From an uncultured bacterium (lineage in GTDB: Bacteria > Cyanobacteriota > Vampirovibrionia > Gastranaerophilales > Gastranaerophilaceae): 64,000 bases of DNA. The notes under the pieces were generated by a model, which saw only the letters and a list, made by a program, of their open reading frames with translations, did not search any database and was not told the origin of the DNA. Both the position numbers and the translations under genes were made by a program. Location of the stretch: positions 186,001 through 250,000 of the forward strand of contig CADBUY010000002.1 in assembly GCA_902797965.1 (NCBI GenBank), read 5' to 3'. Below, piece by piece: positions 1-7,634 of the stretch (its first letter is position 1; each line of letters opens with the position of its first letter).

Positions 1-377
1 CTAACATTGAAATGGCTTACGATACAAAACTTCAGGATTGGAAAACTTGGTCCATGAACAATTACATAGACGGTTTCACACCGCTTTTCTTAACTTGTGA
101 TGACAAAACTGCTATTAATTTAATGGGTAATGTTTTAAGAAATAAAGCTCCTAATACAAAGCTTTATGCAGGTTTATTTGTTACATTTATGAATGGTTCA
201 AATTCTGACTTAATAAAACAGATACATGCAGCAAGAAGATTTGATTTAAATGGTTTAATAATTTTTGATTACGCTCACTTAAAAGATAATTATGTTGATA
301 CATTAACTCAAAGTATATACAGACCAATAGACAAAGAGGCTTTAAGCAGAGGGAACAGACGTGCCGGAAGAAGATAA
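1..377 (+). CDS. Glycoside hydrolase-like 10 (YngK/UPF0748 type) protein, C-terminal part
   Basis: The reading frame is open at the window edge (first full codon at base 3), so only the last ~124 residues are present. The pattern LQDWKTW, then a long gap to PNTKLYAGLF, then DLIKQIHAARR and GLIIFDYAHL, matches the C-terminal half of the TIM barrel of the family-10-like glycosidases (DUF187/YngK group). These are thought to act on cell-wall or surface glycans. The Arg-rich tail (RRAGRR) lies after the recognisable barrel. The last 17 bases overlap the next gene, which starts at a GTG. Family call rests on motif memory only; substrate cannot be inferred. Confidence 0.7.
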   Translation, partial: NIEMAYDTKLQDWKTWSMNNYIDGFTPLFLTCDDKTAINLMGNVLRNKAPNTKLYAGLFVTFMNGSNSDLIKQIHAARRFDLNGLIIFDYAHLKDNYVDTLTQSIYRPIDKEALSRGNRRAGRR

Positions 378-573
378 CAATCAGCAAAAACCGACAGGAA
401 GAAAATTTATAGGTGTATGGTTTGAATGCTGCCACGCATACGGCAGGCTGTATAAAAGTAAAGATGGTACTGTATATAGAGGAAGATGTCCAAAATGTCT
501 TCGCTCAGTTCAGGTCAGAGTTGATGTAAACGCTGAAAATGCTACAAGCAGGAGGTTTTTTCGCGGGAGGTAA
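361..573 (+). CDS. Small zinc-ribbon protein, conserved hypothetical
   Basis: A 70-residue protein with a GTG start inside the 3' end of the upstream glycosidase gene (17-bp overlap, so probably translationally coupled). Residues 13-65 contain FECCHAYGRLY followed by a Cys-x-x-Cys (RCPKCLR), a likely zinc-binding pair of knuckles, and end in RRFFRGR. I recall similar 60-70 residue zinc-ribbon proteins with the same FIGVxFECC start in cyanobacteria and planctomycetes; none has a function I know. The stop is followed within a few bases by palindromic repeat DNA. Confidence 0.65.
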   Translation: MPEEDNNQQKPTGRKFIGVWFECCHAYGRLYKSKDGTVYRGRCPKCLRSVQVRVDVNAENATSRRFFRGR

Positions 574-578
574 ATACA

Positions 579-642
579 GTAGGTGGGAATTTATAGATCG
601 GCTTTACTAAGCCGACAGAAGAAAACTCTGCTAAGTCGACAA
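579..642 (+). repeat. Cluster of REP-like hairpins with GTAG edge
   Basis: Starts with GTAGGTGGGAATTT, which looks like the left arm of one element. It is followed by TCGGCTTTACTAAGCCGAC, a hairpin with arms TCGGCTTT/AAGCCGA, and a decayed copy TCTGCTAAGTCGAC. The same TCGGCTTT-AAAGCCGA hairpin recurs at 48074-48097. It lies between the zinc-ribbon gene and the peptidase gene. An upstream in-frame ATG would translate this repeat as the N-terminus of the peptidase; I reject that start. Confidence 0.6.
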
Positions 643-678
643 AAAAATATTAACATGTCATCATATAGGAGGTTTGTA

Positions 679-1974
679 ATGTCAGTTATATTAGATAATT
701 TAAGAAAAGAAAATGAAGTTTTAGATATTTTTTGTAACCTTGTGTCAATTCCATCTCCATCTTTGAAAGAAGATAAGGTTATTGATTGGATTCTTGATTT
801 TTGCAATAAGAACGGAATAAACGGGAAAAAAGATAATTACGGAAATATTTATATTCATGTTCCGGCTACAGATGATACAAAAGAACCTATAATGCTTTCT
901 TCGCACATGGATGTTGTAGGTGATGATGCACCTGTTAATATTTATCTGGATGAAGAAGGGTTTATTCACGCTCAGGGAAGAACACTCGGTGCGGATGATA
1001 AAGTTGGTGTGGCTTGCGCACTGATGCTGGCTAAAGAGCTTGCAAATAATGCACCCCTCACCCCTAACCCCTCTCCCGCAAGGGGCGAGGGGGATATCCC
1101 GCAACACGGCGGTTTAGAAATCACATTTACTCGTGATGAAGAAACCGGAATGAGTGGTATTGAGCATGTAGAGTTTGATAAAATTTTATCAAAATATATT
1201 TTGGTTAATGATGCTGACAAACTTGGCCAGTTACAAATTTCAGGTGCAAGTTATACTAATGCAAAAATTACAGTAAGAGGCTTAAAAGGCGGTCACTCAG
1301 GCATTGATATAGGTGATGAAACAAGATTAAACGCCGCAAAACTTATCGCAGAATTGCTTGCTGATTTTCCACAGGGCGTTTTCTATAAAGACGAAACCGG
1401 CGTAATTACTTCTTGTAACCTCGGCGCTATAGTAGCAGGCGGAATACAAAATTCTGTCGCTTCTATTGTTGAAAAAGGTATTAAAACCAATGATTATATA
1501 ACAGAGATTATGAAAAAAACTTCTACAAATATAATTAATGTTCTGGGGATGGCATCTTATTCAATAAGAAGCGCAAGTGTAGAAAAAGAAAATGAGTTAA
1601 AAGATCTTATGTCATCAATTGTTGATAATTTTAATAAAAAGTATGAGAGTCTTGCAGAAGCACAAATTGAGTTCGAAATACATTTACCACCGTTTGAAAG
1701 AGCAAAAGATGACAGAATTGAAAAAGTTCATACAGAAGCTTGCAAACGTGCAGGAATAAAAAATGATATATCATCATTCCACGCAGGAGCTGAAACTCAT
1801 ATCTACTGTCAGCACAAAAATTCTAAAGGTGAAACTTTTATGCCTATGTTACTAGGCTTAGCTGATGTTTATAATATGCATTCTGCAAATGAAAAAGTTG
1901 ATTATAAATCTTTGCTCAAAGGGTATGAAGTTATAAAAAACACTTTTATTGTATTTAATGAAGACAAAAACTGA
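679..1974 (+). CDS. M20-family metallopeptidase (PepT/PepD-like dipeptidase) with in-frame repeat insert
   Basis: A 431-residue cytoplasmic zinc exopeptidase of the M20 clan, expected to cleave di- or tripeptides. Metal-site motifs are visible in order: SSHMDVV (His and Asp ligands), LGADDKVGVA (bridging Asp), FTRDEETGMSG (catalytic and ligand Glu), VNDAD, LKGGHSG (dimerisation lid) and a late MHSANEKV (last His ligand). The start at 679 has a perfect AGGAGG six bases upstream; a longer open frame from 583 only adds repeat-derived residues. Between LANN and GGLEITF the protein carries APLTPNPSPARGEGDIPQ, encoded by a GC-rich palindrome that family members lack as far as I know. Whether it is a dipeptidase or a tripeptidase cannot be settled here. 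Confidence 0.85.
   Translation: MSVILDNLRKENEVLDIFCNLVSIPSPSLKEDKVIDWILDFCNKNGINGKKDNYGNIYIHVPATDDTKEPIMLSSHMDVVGDDAPVNIYLDEEGFIHAQGRTLGADDKVGVACALMLAKELANNAPLTPNPSPARGEGDIPQHGGLEITFTRDEETGMSGIEHVEFDKILSKYILVNDADKLGQLQISGASYTNAKITVRGLKGGHSGIDIGDETRLNAAKLIAELLADFPQGVFYKDETGVITSCNLGAIVAGGIQNSVASIVEKGIKTNDYITEIMKKTSTNIINVLGMASYSIRSASVEKENELKDLMSSIVDNFNKKYESLAEAQIEFEIHLPPFERAKDDRIEKVHTEACKRAGIKNDISSFHAGAETHIYCQHKNSKGETFMPMLLGLADVYNMHSANEKVDYKSLLKGYEVIKNTFIVFNEDKN
1054..1093 (+). repeat. GC-rich palindromic repeat inserted in frame in the peptidase gene
   Basis: About 40 bases of strongly C-then-G-rich DNA in an AT-rich gene. It reads CCCCTCACCCCTAACCCC, then CTCTCCCGCAAGGGGCGAGG, with a hairpin centred on GCAA. 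Translated in the gene's frame it gives LTPNPSPARGEG. The reverse complement of 49435-49472 is nearly the same sequence, and related copies lie at 44786, 46596, 48221, 56577 and 57456. It therefore belongs to a dispersed family. Confidence 0.85.
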
Positions 1975-2047
1975 TAAAAATATCGTAACATTAAGCAAAA
2001 AAATTTTTCCCGTGTTTTTATTTATGTAAAAACACAAAGGAGCTTCT

Positions 2048-2299
2048 ATGATACAAGCAATAAACAGTACAAATTTTCAAGGCAGATTTGGCAGATATTC
2101 TTCTCACACTCCGAAGATGAGACCTTATAAAGAATTTGAATTTATGCCCGAGTTACAGGATAAAAATTTTGTCAAGGAAATTTTTAAAAATGTAGAAAAA
2201 AAGTGTAATGATTTAGTTTGTTCTATAAAGTCAAAATTAGATGTGTTACGCGACAATCTGGAAGGCAGAATAAATAATCTATTTTATGGAAATAAATAA
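2048..2299 (+). CDS. Small protein with N-terminal NFQG tag, unknown function
   Basis: An 83-residue protein preceded by AAGGAG eight bases before its ATG. The N-terminus MIQAINSTNFQG resembles the NFKG tags of the proteins at 22030, 34361 and 37199. The rest is charged and probably helical (KNFVKEIFKNVEKKCNDL, KSKLDVLRDNLEGRINNL), with one Cys. There is no signal peptide or membrane segment. I know no function for it. It sits alone between the peptidase and glyQ. Confidence 0.6.
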   Translation: MIQAINSTNFQGRFGRYSSHTPKMRPYKEFEFMPELQDKNFVKEIFKNVEKKCNDLVCSIKSKLDVLRDNLEGRINNLFYGNK

Positions 2300-2382
2300 T
2301 ATTGCTTGCTGTATTGTGTAGCAAAAAATACTGTTTATAATAAATCTGAGTAACAAAAGTTAACATAATTTATTTATCAAAT

Positions 2383-2411
2383 TTGATATTTAGCCTATTT
2401 CTATGTATACT
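2383..2411 (+). promoter_or_regulatory. Sigma-70 type promoter for glyQ
   Basis: TTGATA (2383-2388) and TATACT (2406-2411) are separated by exactly 17 bases, 38 bases before the glyQ ATG. Strong match to the vegetative consensus; no T-box or other leader structure fits in the short 5' region. Confidence 0.7.
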
Positions 2412-2448
2412 AATTTAAGTGTAAATTTTACAACAAAGGAAATATAAG

Positions 2449-3324
2449 ATGGCGCTAAATTTTCAAGATTTGATTTTAAATTTGTCACGTTTTTGGTCTG
2501 ATTACGGTTGCATTATTCAACAGCCGTATGACATTGAGAAAGGTGCTTCTACTATGAACCCAGCAACTTTTTTGAGAGCATTGGGACCTGAACCTTGGCA
2601 AACAGCAATGGTTGAACCTTGCAGAAGACCTACTGATGCAAGATATGGTGAAAATCCAAACAGATTGGGACATTATTTTCAATATCAGGTTATACTTAAA
2701 CCATCTCCTGATAATGCTCAGGAACTTTATTTAAAGAGTCTTGAAGCTATGGGAATAGATTTATCTAAACATGATGTAAGATTTGTTGAAGATAACTGGG
2801 AATCACCTACTTTAGGTGCTGCAGGAGTAGGTTGGGAAGTTTGGCTTGACGGTATGGAAATTACCCAATTTACATATTTCCAACAAGTAGGCGGGTTAGA
2901 AGTTAAGCCTGTAGCTTTAGAAATCACTTACGGTTTAGAAAGAATTGCCATGTATATCCAAAACAAAGAATCAGTGTTTGATATTATGTGGAATAATACG
3001 TTAAAGTATGGTGATATTTACCTCCAAAATGAGATTGAACAATCAAAATATAATTTTGAGTATTCTGATGCTGAGAGATTATTCAAATTATTTGACGCAT
3101 ATCAGGCAGAAGTGGATAACTGCGTAAAAGCCGAACTTGTGCTTCCTGCTTACGATTACGTTTTAAAATGTTCACACACATTTAACTTACTTGATGCAAG
3201 GGGAGTAATCTCTAAAGATGAGCGTATAAACTTTATTAACAGGGTCCGCACAATGGCTTCAGCAGTTGCAAAACTTTATGTTGAACAACGTGAGAAGTTA
3301 GGATTTCCTCTTTGCAAGGGGTAA
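2449..3324 (+). CDS. glyQ: Glycine--tRNA ligase alpha subunit
   Basis: A 291-residue class II aminoacyl-tRNA synthetase alpha subunit, the catalytic half of the bacterial alpha2-beta2 GlyRS. It has the family-typical start [19 protein letters not shown], then [35 protein letters not shown] (motif 2 region), [18 protein letters not shown] and [15 protein letters not shown] (motif 3). Length is normal for the family. The beta-subunit gene glyS is not downstream; an APC permease follows, so glyS must be elsewhere, as in cyanobacteria. The gene ends AAG-GGG-TAA-ATT, creating one copy of the over-represented GGGGTAAAT 9-mer across its stop codon. Confidence 0.97.
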   Translation: MALNFQDLILNLSRFWSDYGCIIQQPYDIEKGASTMNPATFLRALGPEPWQTAMVEPCRRPTDARYGENPNRLGHYFQYQVILKPSPDNAQELYLKSLEAMGIDLSKHDVRFVEDNWESPTLGAAGVGWEVWLDGMEITQFTYFQQVGGLEVKPVALEITYGLERIAMYIQNKESVFDIMWNNTLKYGDIYLQNEIEQSKYNFEYSDAERLFKLFDAYQAEVDNCVKAELVLPAYDYVLKCSHTFNLLDARGVISKDERINFINRVRTMASAVAKLYVEQREKLGFPLCKG

Positions 3325-3382
3325 ATTAAAGGCACTATGGCACTAAGATACTAAGGCTCTAGGAATAAATATGCAGAATACA

Positions 3383-3405
3383 GGCTGGGTTTTAACCAGA
3401 CCTAT
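3383..3405 (+). repeat. Possible degenerate REP-like hairpin
   Basis: GCTGGGTTTTAACCAGACC followed by TAT resembles the variable-arm hairpins with CTAC/CTAT edge found elsewhere in the window, but the stem is imperfect (CTGG/CCAG core). It lies in the 138-bp gap between glyQ and the permease gene, where I see nothing else. Confidence 0.35.
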
Positions 3406-3462
3406 AATTATCCACTTTACAATTTTCAACTTTCCACTAAAAAAAAAACGAAAGGCAGCCGA

Positions 3463-5025
3463 ATGACAATATTACAAAACCTATTAAAACGAAAAACTCC
3501 TGATGATGCAGTTAATTCTGCAAAAGAGGGTGGTCTTGAAAAAACTCTCGGAGTTTGGGACTTAATTATATTAGGTGTCGGAGCAATCATTGGCTCAGGT
3601 ATATTTGCCGTCGTCGGAATTGCAGCAGCAGGCTCAGCTGATGGTGCAAGCCCCGGAGCAGGACCGGCATTAGTATTATCAATGATTATTGCAGCAATTG
3701 CCTGCGTATTTTCAGCACTTTGCTTTAGCGAATTTGCAGCAATGATTCCTGTTTCAGGCGGAGCTTATTCATATACCTACGCAACTCTTGGTGAATGCGC
3801 GGCTTGGCTGGTTGGATGGATATTGATGTTAGAGTATGTAATTGCTTTTATTGCTGTATCATGTGCATGGGCAAATTACGTTGTTCAATTCTTAAAAGGG
3901 TTTGGGCATATACTTCCCGCATGGCTTGTTAATCCTCCGATTTGGCTTGTTAGTGATTTCAGAAGTGCAGTACATTCACTAACTTCACAAGGTGTTGACT
4001 ATCATTCTGTTATACCATATTTTTGCGGAATACCGTTTAGCATTAATTTACCGGCAATACTAATTATACTATTTATAACATTAACTTTAATAAAAGGTAC
4101 TAAAGATTCAACAAAGTTTGCTACATTTATGGTGGTTTTAAAACTTGGAATTATCGGTTTGTTTATTCTTTCAGGATTGTTCTTTGTTGAGCCTGCAAAC
4201 TGGACACCATTCGCACCAAACGGTTTTAGCGGTGTATTTATGGGTGCGTTTATAATATTCTTTGCATATATTGGCTTTGATGCTCTTGCAACAACAGCAG
4301 AAGAGTGTAAAAACCCTCAGAGAGATTTGCCGAGAGGTATAATTGGTTCCTTAATAGTAACAACTATTGTTTATACGCTTGTAGCACTTGTTCTTACCGG
4401 TATGTATAAAACTCAGGGTAAAGTAGATGCTGCATTTTTAGGCGCACCGCTTGCATTCACAATGTCAAATGCTTTACACGGCTGGGCAGCAAAAGCAGTT
4501 CCTGGATTTATGTCAGTAGGTATTATTGCAGGATTAACTTCAGTACTTCTTGTAATGCAGATGGCTGCAACCAGAATTTTATATGTAATGAGTCGTGACC
4601 ACTTCTTACCGGAAGTATTCCAGAAATTACACCCTAAGTTTAATACTCCGCACGTTTTAACATGGGTTGTTTGTATAGTATCTGTTTTTGGTACTTTAAC
4701 TCTTAACTTGGATGCTGCTGCTGCACTTTGCAATTTTGGAACATTCACTTCGTTTATAATAGTTTGTGCTGCAGTTATAATACTTAGAAAAATTGATCCT
4801 GACAGACACAGACCGTTTAAAGTTCCGTTCTGTCCTTGGTTCCCGCTTGCAGGTATATTATGCTGCGGTGGTTTAATGGCATTTATGATGATAACTGCAA
4901 AAGGTGAGTCAGCAAGACTTTCTACTGAATTGTTCTTTGCGTGGATAATTATGGGTGCTTTAATTTATGCAACTTATGGTTATCATAAGAACAGAAAAGC
5001 AGAACAGGAAAAAATTGAAAAATAG
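3463..5025 (+). CDS. APC-superfamily amino acid permease, first paralogue
   Basis: A 520-residue inner-membrane protein with about 12-14 hydrophobic segments. It is of the cationic amino acid transporter (CAT/YfnA-like) branch of the APC superfamily. The first helix carries LGVGAIIGSGIF, the glycine-rich unwound substrate-binding segment of the family. The later FFAYIGFDALATTAEECKNPQRDLPRGI is the typical TM6-loop signature. It probably imports amino acids by proton symport; the substrate is unknown. The second permease starts 32 bp downstream, suggesting a duplicated operon pair. Confidence 0.9.
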   Translation: MTILQNLLKRKTPDDAVNSAKEGGLEKTLGVWDLIILGVGAIIGSGIFAVVGIAAAGSADGASPGAGPALVLSMIIAAIACVFSALCFSEFAAMIPVSGGAYSYTYATLGECAAWLVGWILMLEYVIAFIAVSCAWANYVVQFLKGFGHILPAWLVNPPIWLVSDFRSAVHSLTSQGVDYHSVIPYFCGIPFSINLPAILIILFITLTLIKGTKDSTKFATFMVVLKLGIIGLFILSGLFFVEPANWTPFAPNGFSGVFMGAFIIFFAYIGFDALATTAEECKNPQRDLPRGIIGSLIVTTIVYTLVALVLTGMYKTQGKVDAAFLGAPLAFTMSNALHGWAAKAVPGFMSVGIIAGLTSVLLVMQMAATRILYVMSRDHFLPEVFQKLHPKFNTPHVLTWVVCIVSVFGTLTLNLDAAAALCNFGTFTSFIIVCAAVIILRKIDPDRHRPFKVPFCPWFPLAGILCCGGLMAFMMITAKGESARLSTELFFAWIIMGALIYATYGYHKNRKAEQEKIEK

Positions 5026-5057
5026 ATAATTAGTCGAAAAAAATAGCGGAAAAAATA

Positions 5058-6599
5058 ATGATAAAAGATGTATTAAATAATTTGTTAAAATGCAAAAGTC
5101 CTCAGGAACTAATTGACGAGGGCGAACATTCAGAATTAAAGAAAACCTTAAATGCGTTTGATTTAATTATATTAGGTATAGGTGCTGTAGTCGGAACCGG
5201 AATTTTTACAATTATCGGAAGTGCAATAGTCGGTAGTTCTGATGGAGCAGGCGCGGGTACGGCAGTTGTAATATCAATGCTTCTGGCTGCGATTGCAAGT
5301 GTGTTTTCAGCTTTATCATACTCAGAAATAGCTGCAATGATACCTGTTGCAGGAAGTGCTTACACATATACTTATGCTACAATGGGTGAATTTATGGCTT
5401 GGATGGTAGGCTGGATTTTAATGCTTGAGTACGCAATCGGTAATATTACGGTTGCAAGCGCTTGGACAGGTTATTTTGTTCAGTTCTTAAAAGGATTCAA
5501 GCATATTCTGCCTGCATTTGTAGTAAATTGTCCATTGTGGCTCAGAAATGACTACAGAACAATGTATGAAATATGTAATAAATACGGCTGGGATGTTCAT
5601 GATAAAATGCCGTTTTTACATCTGCCGTTTGGTATTGATATACCCCTTGCTGTAAATATTCCTGCAATAGCAATTGTATTTATATTAACTCTTTTATTGA
5701 TTAAAGGCGTAAAAGAATCTACAAAAGTTGCAACGATTATGGTAGGCGTAAATATGTTTATCATACTTTCTTTTATTGTTGTGGGTTCATTCTATGTTGC
5801 TCCTGAAAACTGGGGATTAAATATGGCAACATTTGCTCCTAACGGAATAGAGGGAATTTTCTCAGGTGCATTTATAATATTCTTTGCATATATTGGTTTT
5901 GATGCTGTTTCAACTGCAGCAGAAGAAACAAAAAATCCGCAAAGGGATTTACCGATTGCAATTATGGGTACTCTTTTAATCTGTACCATTTTATATGTAA
6001 GTGCAGCTCTTGTTTTAACAGGAATTGTACCGCTTAATTCAATAGATACTCAGGCTCCGCTTGCTCATGCTATGAGATATATAGGGAAAAACTGGTATGC
6101 AGGATTGATTTCTATGGGTGCGCTTTGTGCATTAACTTCTGTTCTTTTAATTTACCAGTTAGGAACAACAAGAATTTTGTGGGCAATGAGTCGTGATAGA
6201 TTTTTGCCAAAATCTTTGAATGCAGTTCACCCTAAATTTAAAACTCCACATATTATGACATGGTTGTCAGGTTTGGTTGTTATCATTTGTGCGTTGTTTA
6301 TGGATTTGAACTTGTCAGCAGAGCTTTGTAACTTTGGTACATTTACTTCATTTATTATAATTTGTATTGCGGTACTTATTTTAAGAAAGACCGAACCAAA
6401 CAGACCAAGACCGTTTAAGGTTCCGTTCTGCCCTTGGTTCCCGATTCTTGGTATATTAACCTGTCTGGCTTTAATGTATTGCAAATTTTCAGCAAAAGCA
6501 ACTTCAGCATTGTATTTCTTAATCTGGCTCGCAATTGGCATTATAATATACGCAGCATACAGCTATAAATCAAAACGAGAAGAAGAACAAGAAGCATAG
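5058..6599 (+). CDS. APC-superfamily amino acid permease, second paralogue
   Basis: A 513-residue paralogue of the preceding permease, alike from the N-terminus (LLKCKSPQEL versus LLKRKTPDDA) to the C-terminus. It has LGIGAVVGTGIF in helix 1 and FFAYIGFDAVSTAAEETKNPQRDLP in the TM6 region. The tandem arrangement and high similarity point to a local duplication. The extracellular loop around residues 155-190 differs from its partner, so substrate range may differ. It ends 12 bp from the convergent epimerase gene. Confidence 0.9.
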   Translation: MIKDVLNNLLKCKSPQELIDEGEHSELKKTLNAFDLIILGIGAVVGTGIFTIIGSAIVGSSDGAGAGTAVVISMLLAAIASVFSALSYSEIAAMIPVAGSAYTYTYATMGEFMAWMVGWILMLEYAIGNITVASAWTGYFVQFLKGFKHILPAFVVNCPLWLRNDYRTMYEICNKYGWDVHDKMPFLHLPFGIDIPLAVNIPAIAIVFILTLLLIKGVKESTKVATIMVGVNMFIILSFIVVGSFYVAPENWGLNMATFAPNGIEGIFSGAFIIFFAYIGFDAVSTAAEETKNPQRDLPIAIMGTLLICTILYVSAALVLTGIVPLNSIDTQAPLAHAMRYIGKNWYAGLISMGALCALTSVLLIYQLGTTRILWAMSRDRFLPKSLNAVHPKFKTPHIMTWLSGLVVIICALFMDLNLSAELCNFGTFTSFIIICIAVLILRKTEPNRPRPFKVPFCPWFPILGILTCLALMYCKFSAKATSALYFLIWLAIGIIIYAAYSYKSKREEEQEA

Positions 6600-6611
6600 T
6601 TAGCAATATAC

Positions 6612-7571
6612 TTAGTTGTTAATCCGATGCTTTTCTTCAAGTGTCTTTATTACTTTTAGCATTTTGTCTGAAGAAAAATCTAAGTTGGAACTTACATGGT
6701 GAACCGCATAAAAAGTAGGGTCAAAGATTGGTTCCTTCTTCTTTAAAATATTTGATAAAGTTGTAGAGATTAAACCGATTAATTTTCCGACCCAAAGGGG
6801 TAAACATAATGTTTTAAATGTTTTATCAGGAAAATATTTAGCGGCAATTCCTCTATAATATTCATCAATTGTAGTTTTCTCCGGGTCAATGATTGTAATT
6901 GCTTCATTATCAAATTCATTTGTTTCGCTTACTGCTACAATTGTTTTTGCCACGTTTTTGACGTTAGCTAACGGCCAGCGGGATTTTCCCCTCCATTTGC
7001 CAAAATGAACAATAAAAGGCGAATCTTTCAAAAAGTCTATTACTCTTTTTTCAATAGTTAAATCACCCTCTCCCCAAACTGCGGCAGGACGAATTATGAC
7101 ATATTTTGAACAATTTTCTCTTAACCAATTTTCCGACATAATTTTGTATCTCGGATAAGGATTTTTAGGATATTCTGTAAGCGGGGTACTCTCATCAGCA
7201 CTTATTCCGTTTAATCCAAAGTCTTTTATTCCATATACATCAGAAGAGGATACATAAACAATTTTGTCTTTAGGTATTTTAGAAAGAAATTTTATCGGTT
7301 CAAAATTTAGTTTTCTAAAAGTTATATCAGAACCTATGTCTTTCGCAAGTCCTGCAACATGAGCAACAATATCGCATTTACCCACGAATTGCAACATAAA
7401 CTCTTTATTTGTAACATCACCTTTTATAACCTCAACATTATTAAGGTTATAAAGCTCAGTCGGAACATTGTTGTGAACAAGTGCCAAGACTCTCCATCCG
7501 TATTCGGAATACATTTTAACGACATTAAGCCCAATAAATCCACCTGCACCTGTAACCAAAACTGTTTTCAT
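6612..7571 (-). CDS. NAD(P)-dependent epimerase/dehydratase (extended SDR)
   Basis: A 319-residue extended short-chain dehydrogenase. VTGAGGFIGLNVV at the N-terminus is the GxxGxxG dinucleotide site, VYVSSSDVYG carries the catalytic Ser, and YPRYK is the YxxxK catalytic pair. IIRPAAVWGEGD is a typical post-catalytic segment. It lies downstream of the alpha-oxoamine synthase on the same strand, but a terminator-like hairpin sits between them. Candidates are a nucleotide-sugar enzyme or a 3-keto reductase; the sequence alone does not decide. Confidence 0.8.
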   Translation of the reverse strand: MKTVLVTGAGGFIGLNVVKMYSEYGWRVLALVHNNVPTELYNLNNVEVIKGDVTNKEFMLQFVGKCDIVAHVAGLAKDIGSDITFRKLNFEPIKFLSKIPKDKIVYVSSSDVYGIKDFGLNGISADESTPLTEYPKNPYPRYKIMSENWLRENCSKYVIIRPAAVWGEGDLTIEKRVIDFLKDSPFIVHFGKWRGKSRWPLANVKNVAKTIVAVSETNEFDNEAITIIDPEKTTIDEYYRGIAAKYFPDKTFKTLCLPLWVGKLIGLISTTLSNILKKKEPIFDPTFYAVHHVSSNLDFSSDKMLKVIKTLEEKHRINN

Positions 7572-7583
7572 AATTTTCCCTTA

Positions 7584-7616
7584 TAAAAAAACACATTCCT
7601 TATTTACTAGGAATGT
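7584..7616 (-). terminator. Rho-independent terminator after the alpha-oxoamine synthase gene
   Basis: Arms ACATTCCT/AGGAATGT with an 8-base loop, followed on the minus strand by a run of seven T. It lies 18 bp past the synthase stop and just before the epimerase start, so it should end most synthase transcripts. Confidence 0.7.
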
Positions 7617-7634
7617 ATTTTTTATTATAAATAT

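Noticed and set aside
583..678. Longer N-terminus of the M20 peptidase
   Set aside because: It is encoded by GTAG-type hairpin repeats and lacks a ribosome site, whereas the ATG at 679 has AGGAGG and begins the conserved domain.
745..1107. Antisense frame of 120 codons in the peptidase gene
   Set aside because: Shadow of the peptidase codons and the GC-rich repeat; no homology and no ribosome site.
2300..2448. T-box or riboswitch leader of glyQ
   Set aside because: The promoter lies only 38 bases before the ATG, leaving no room for a leader structure.
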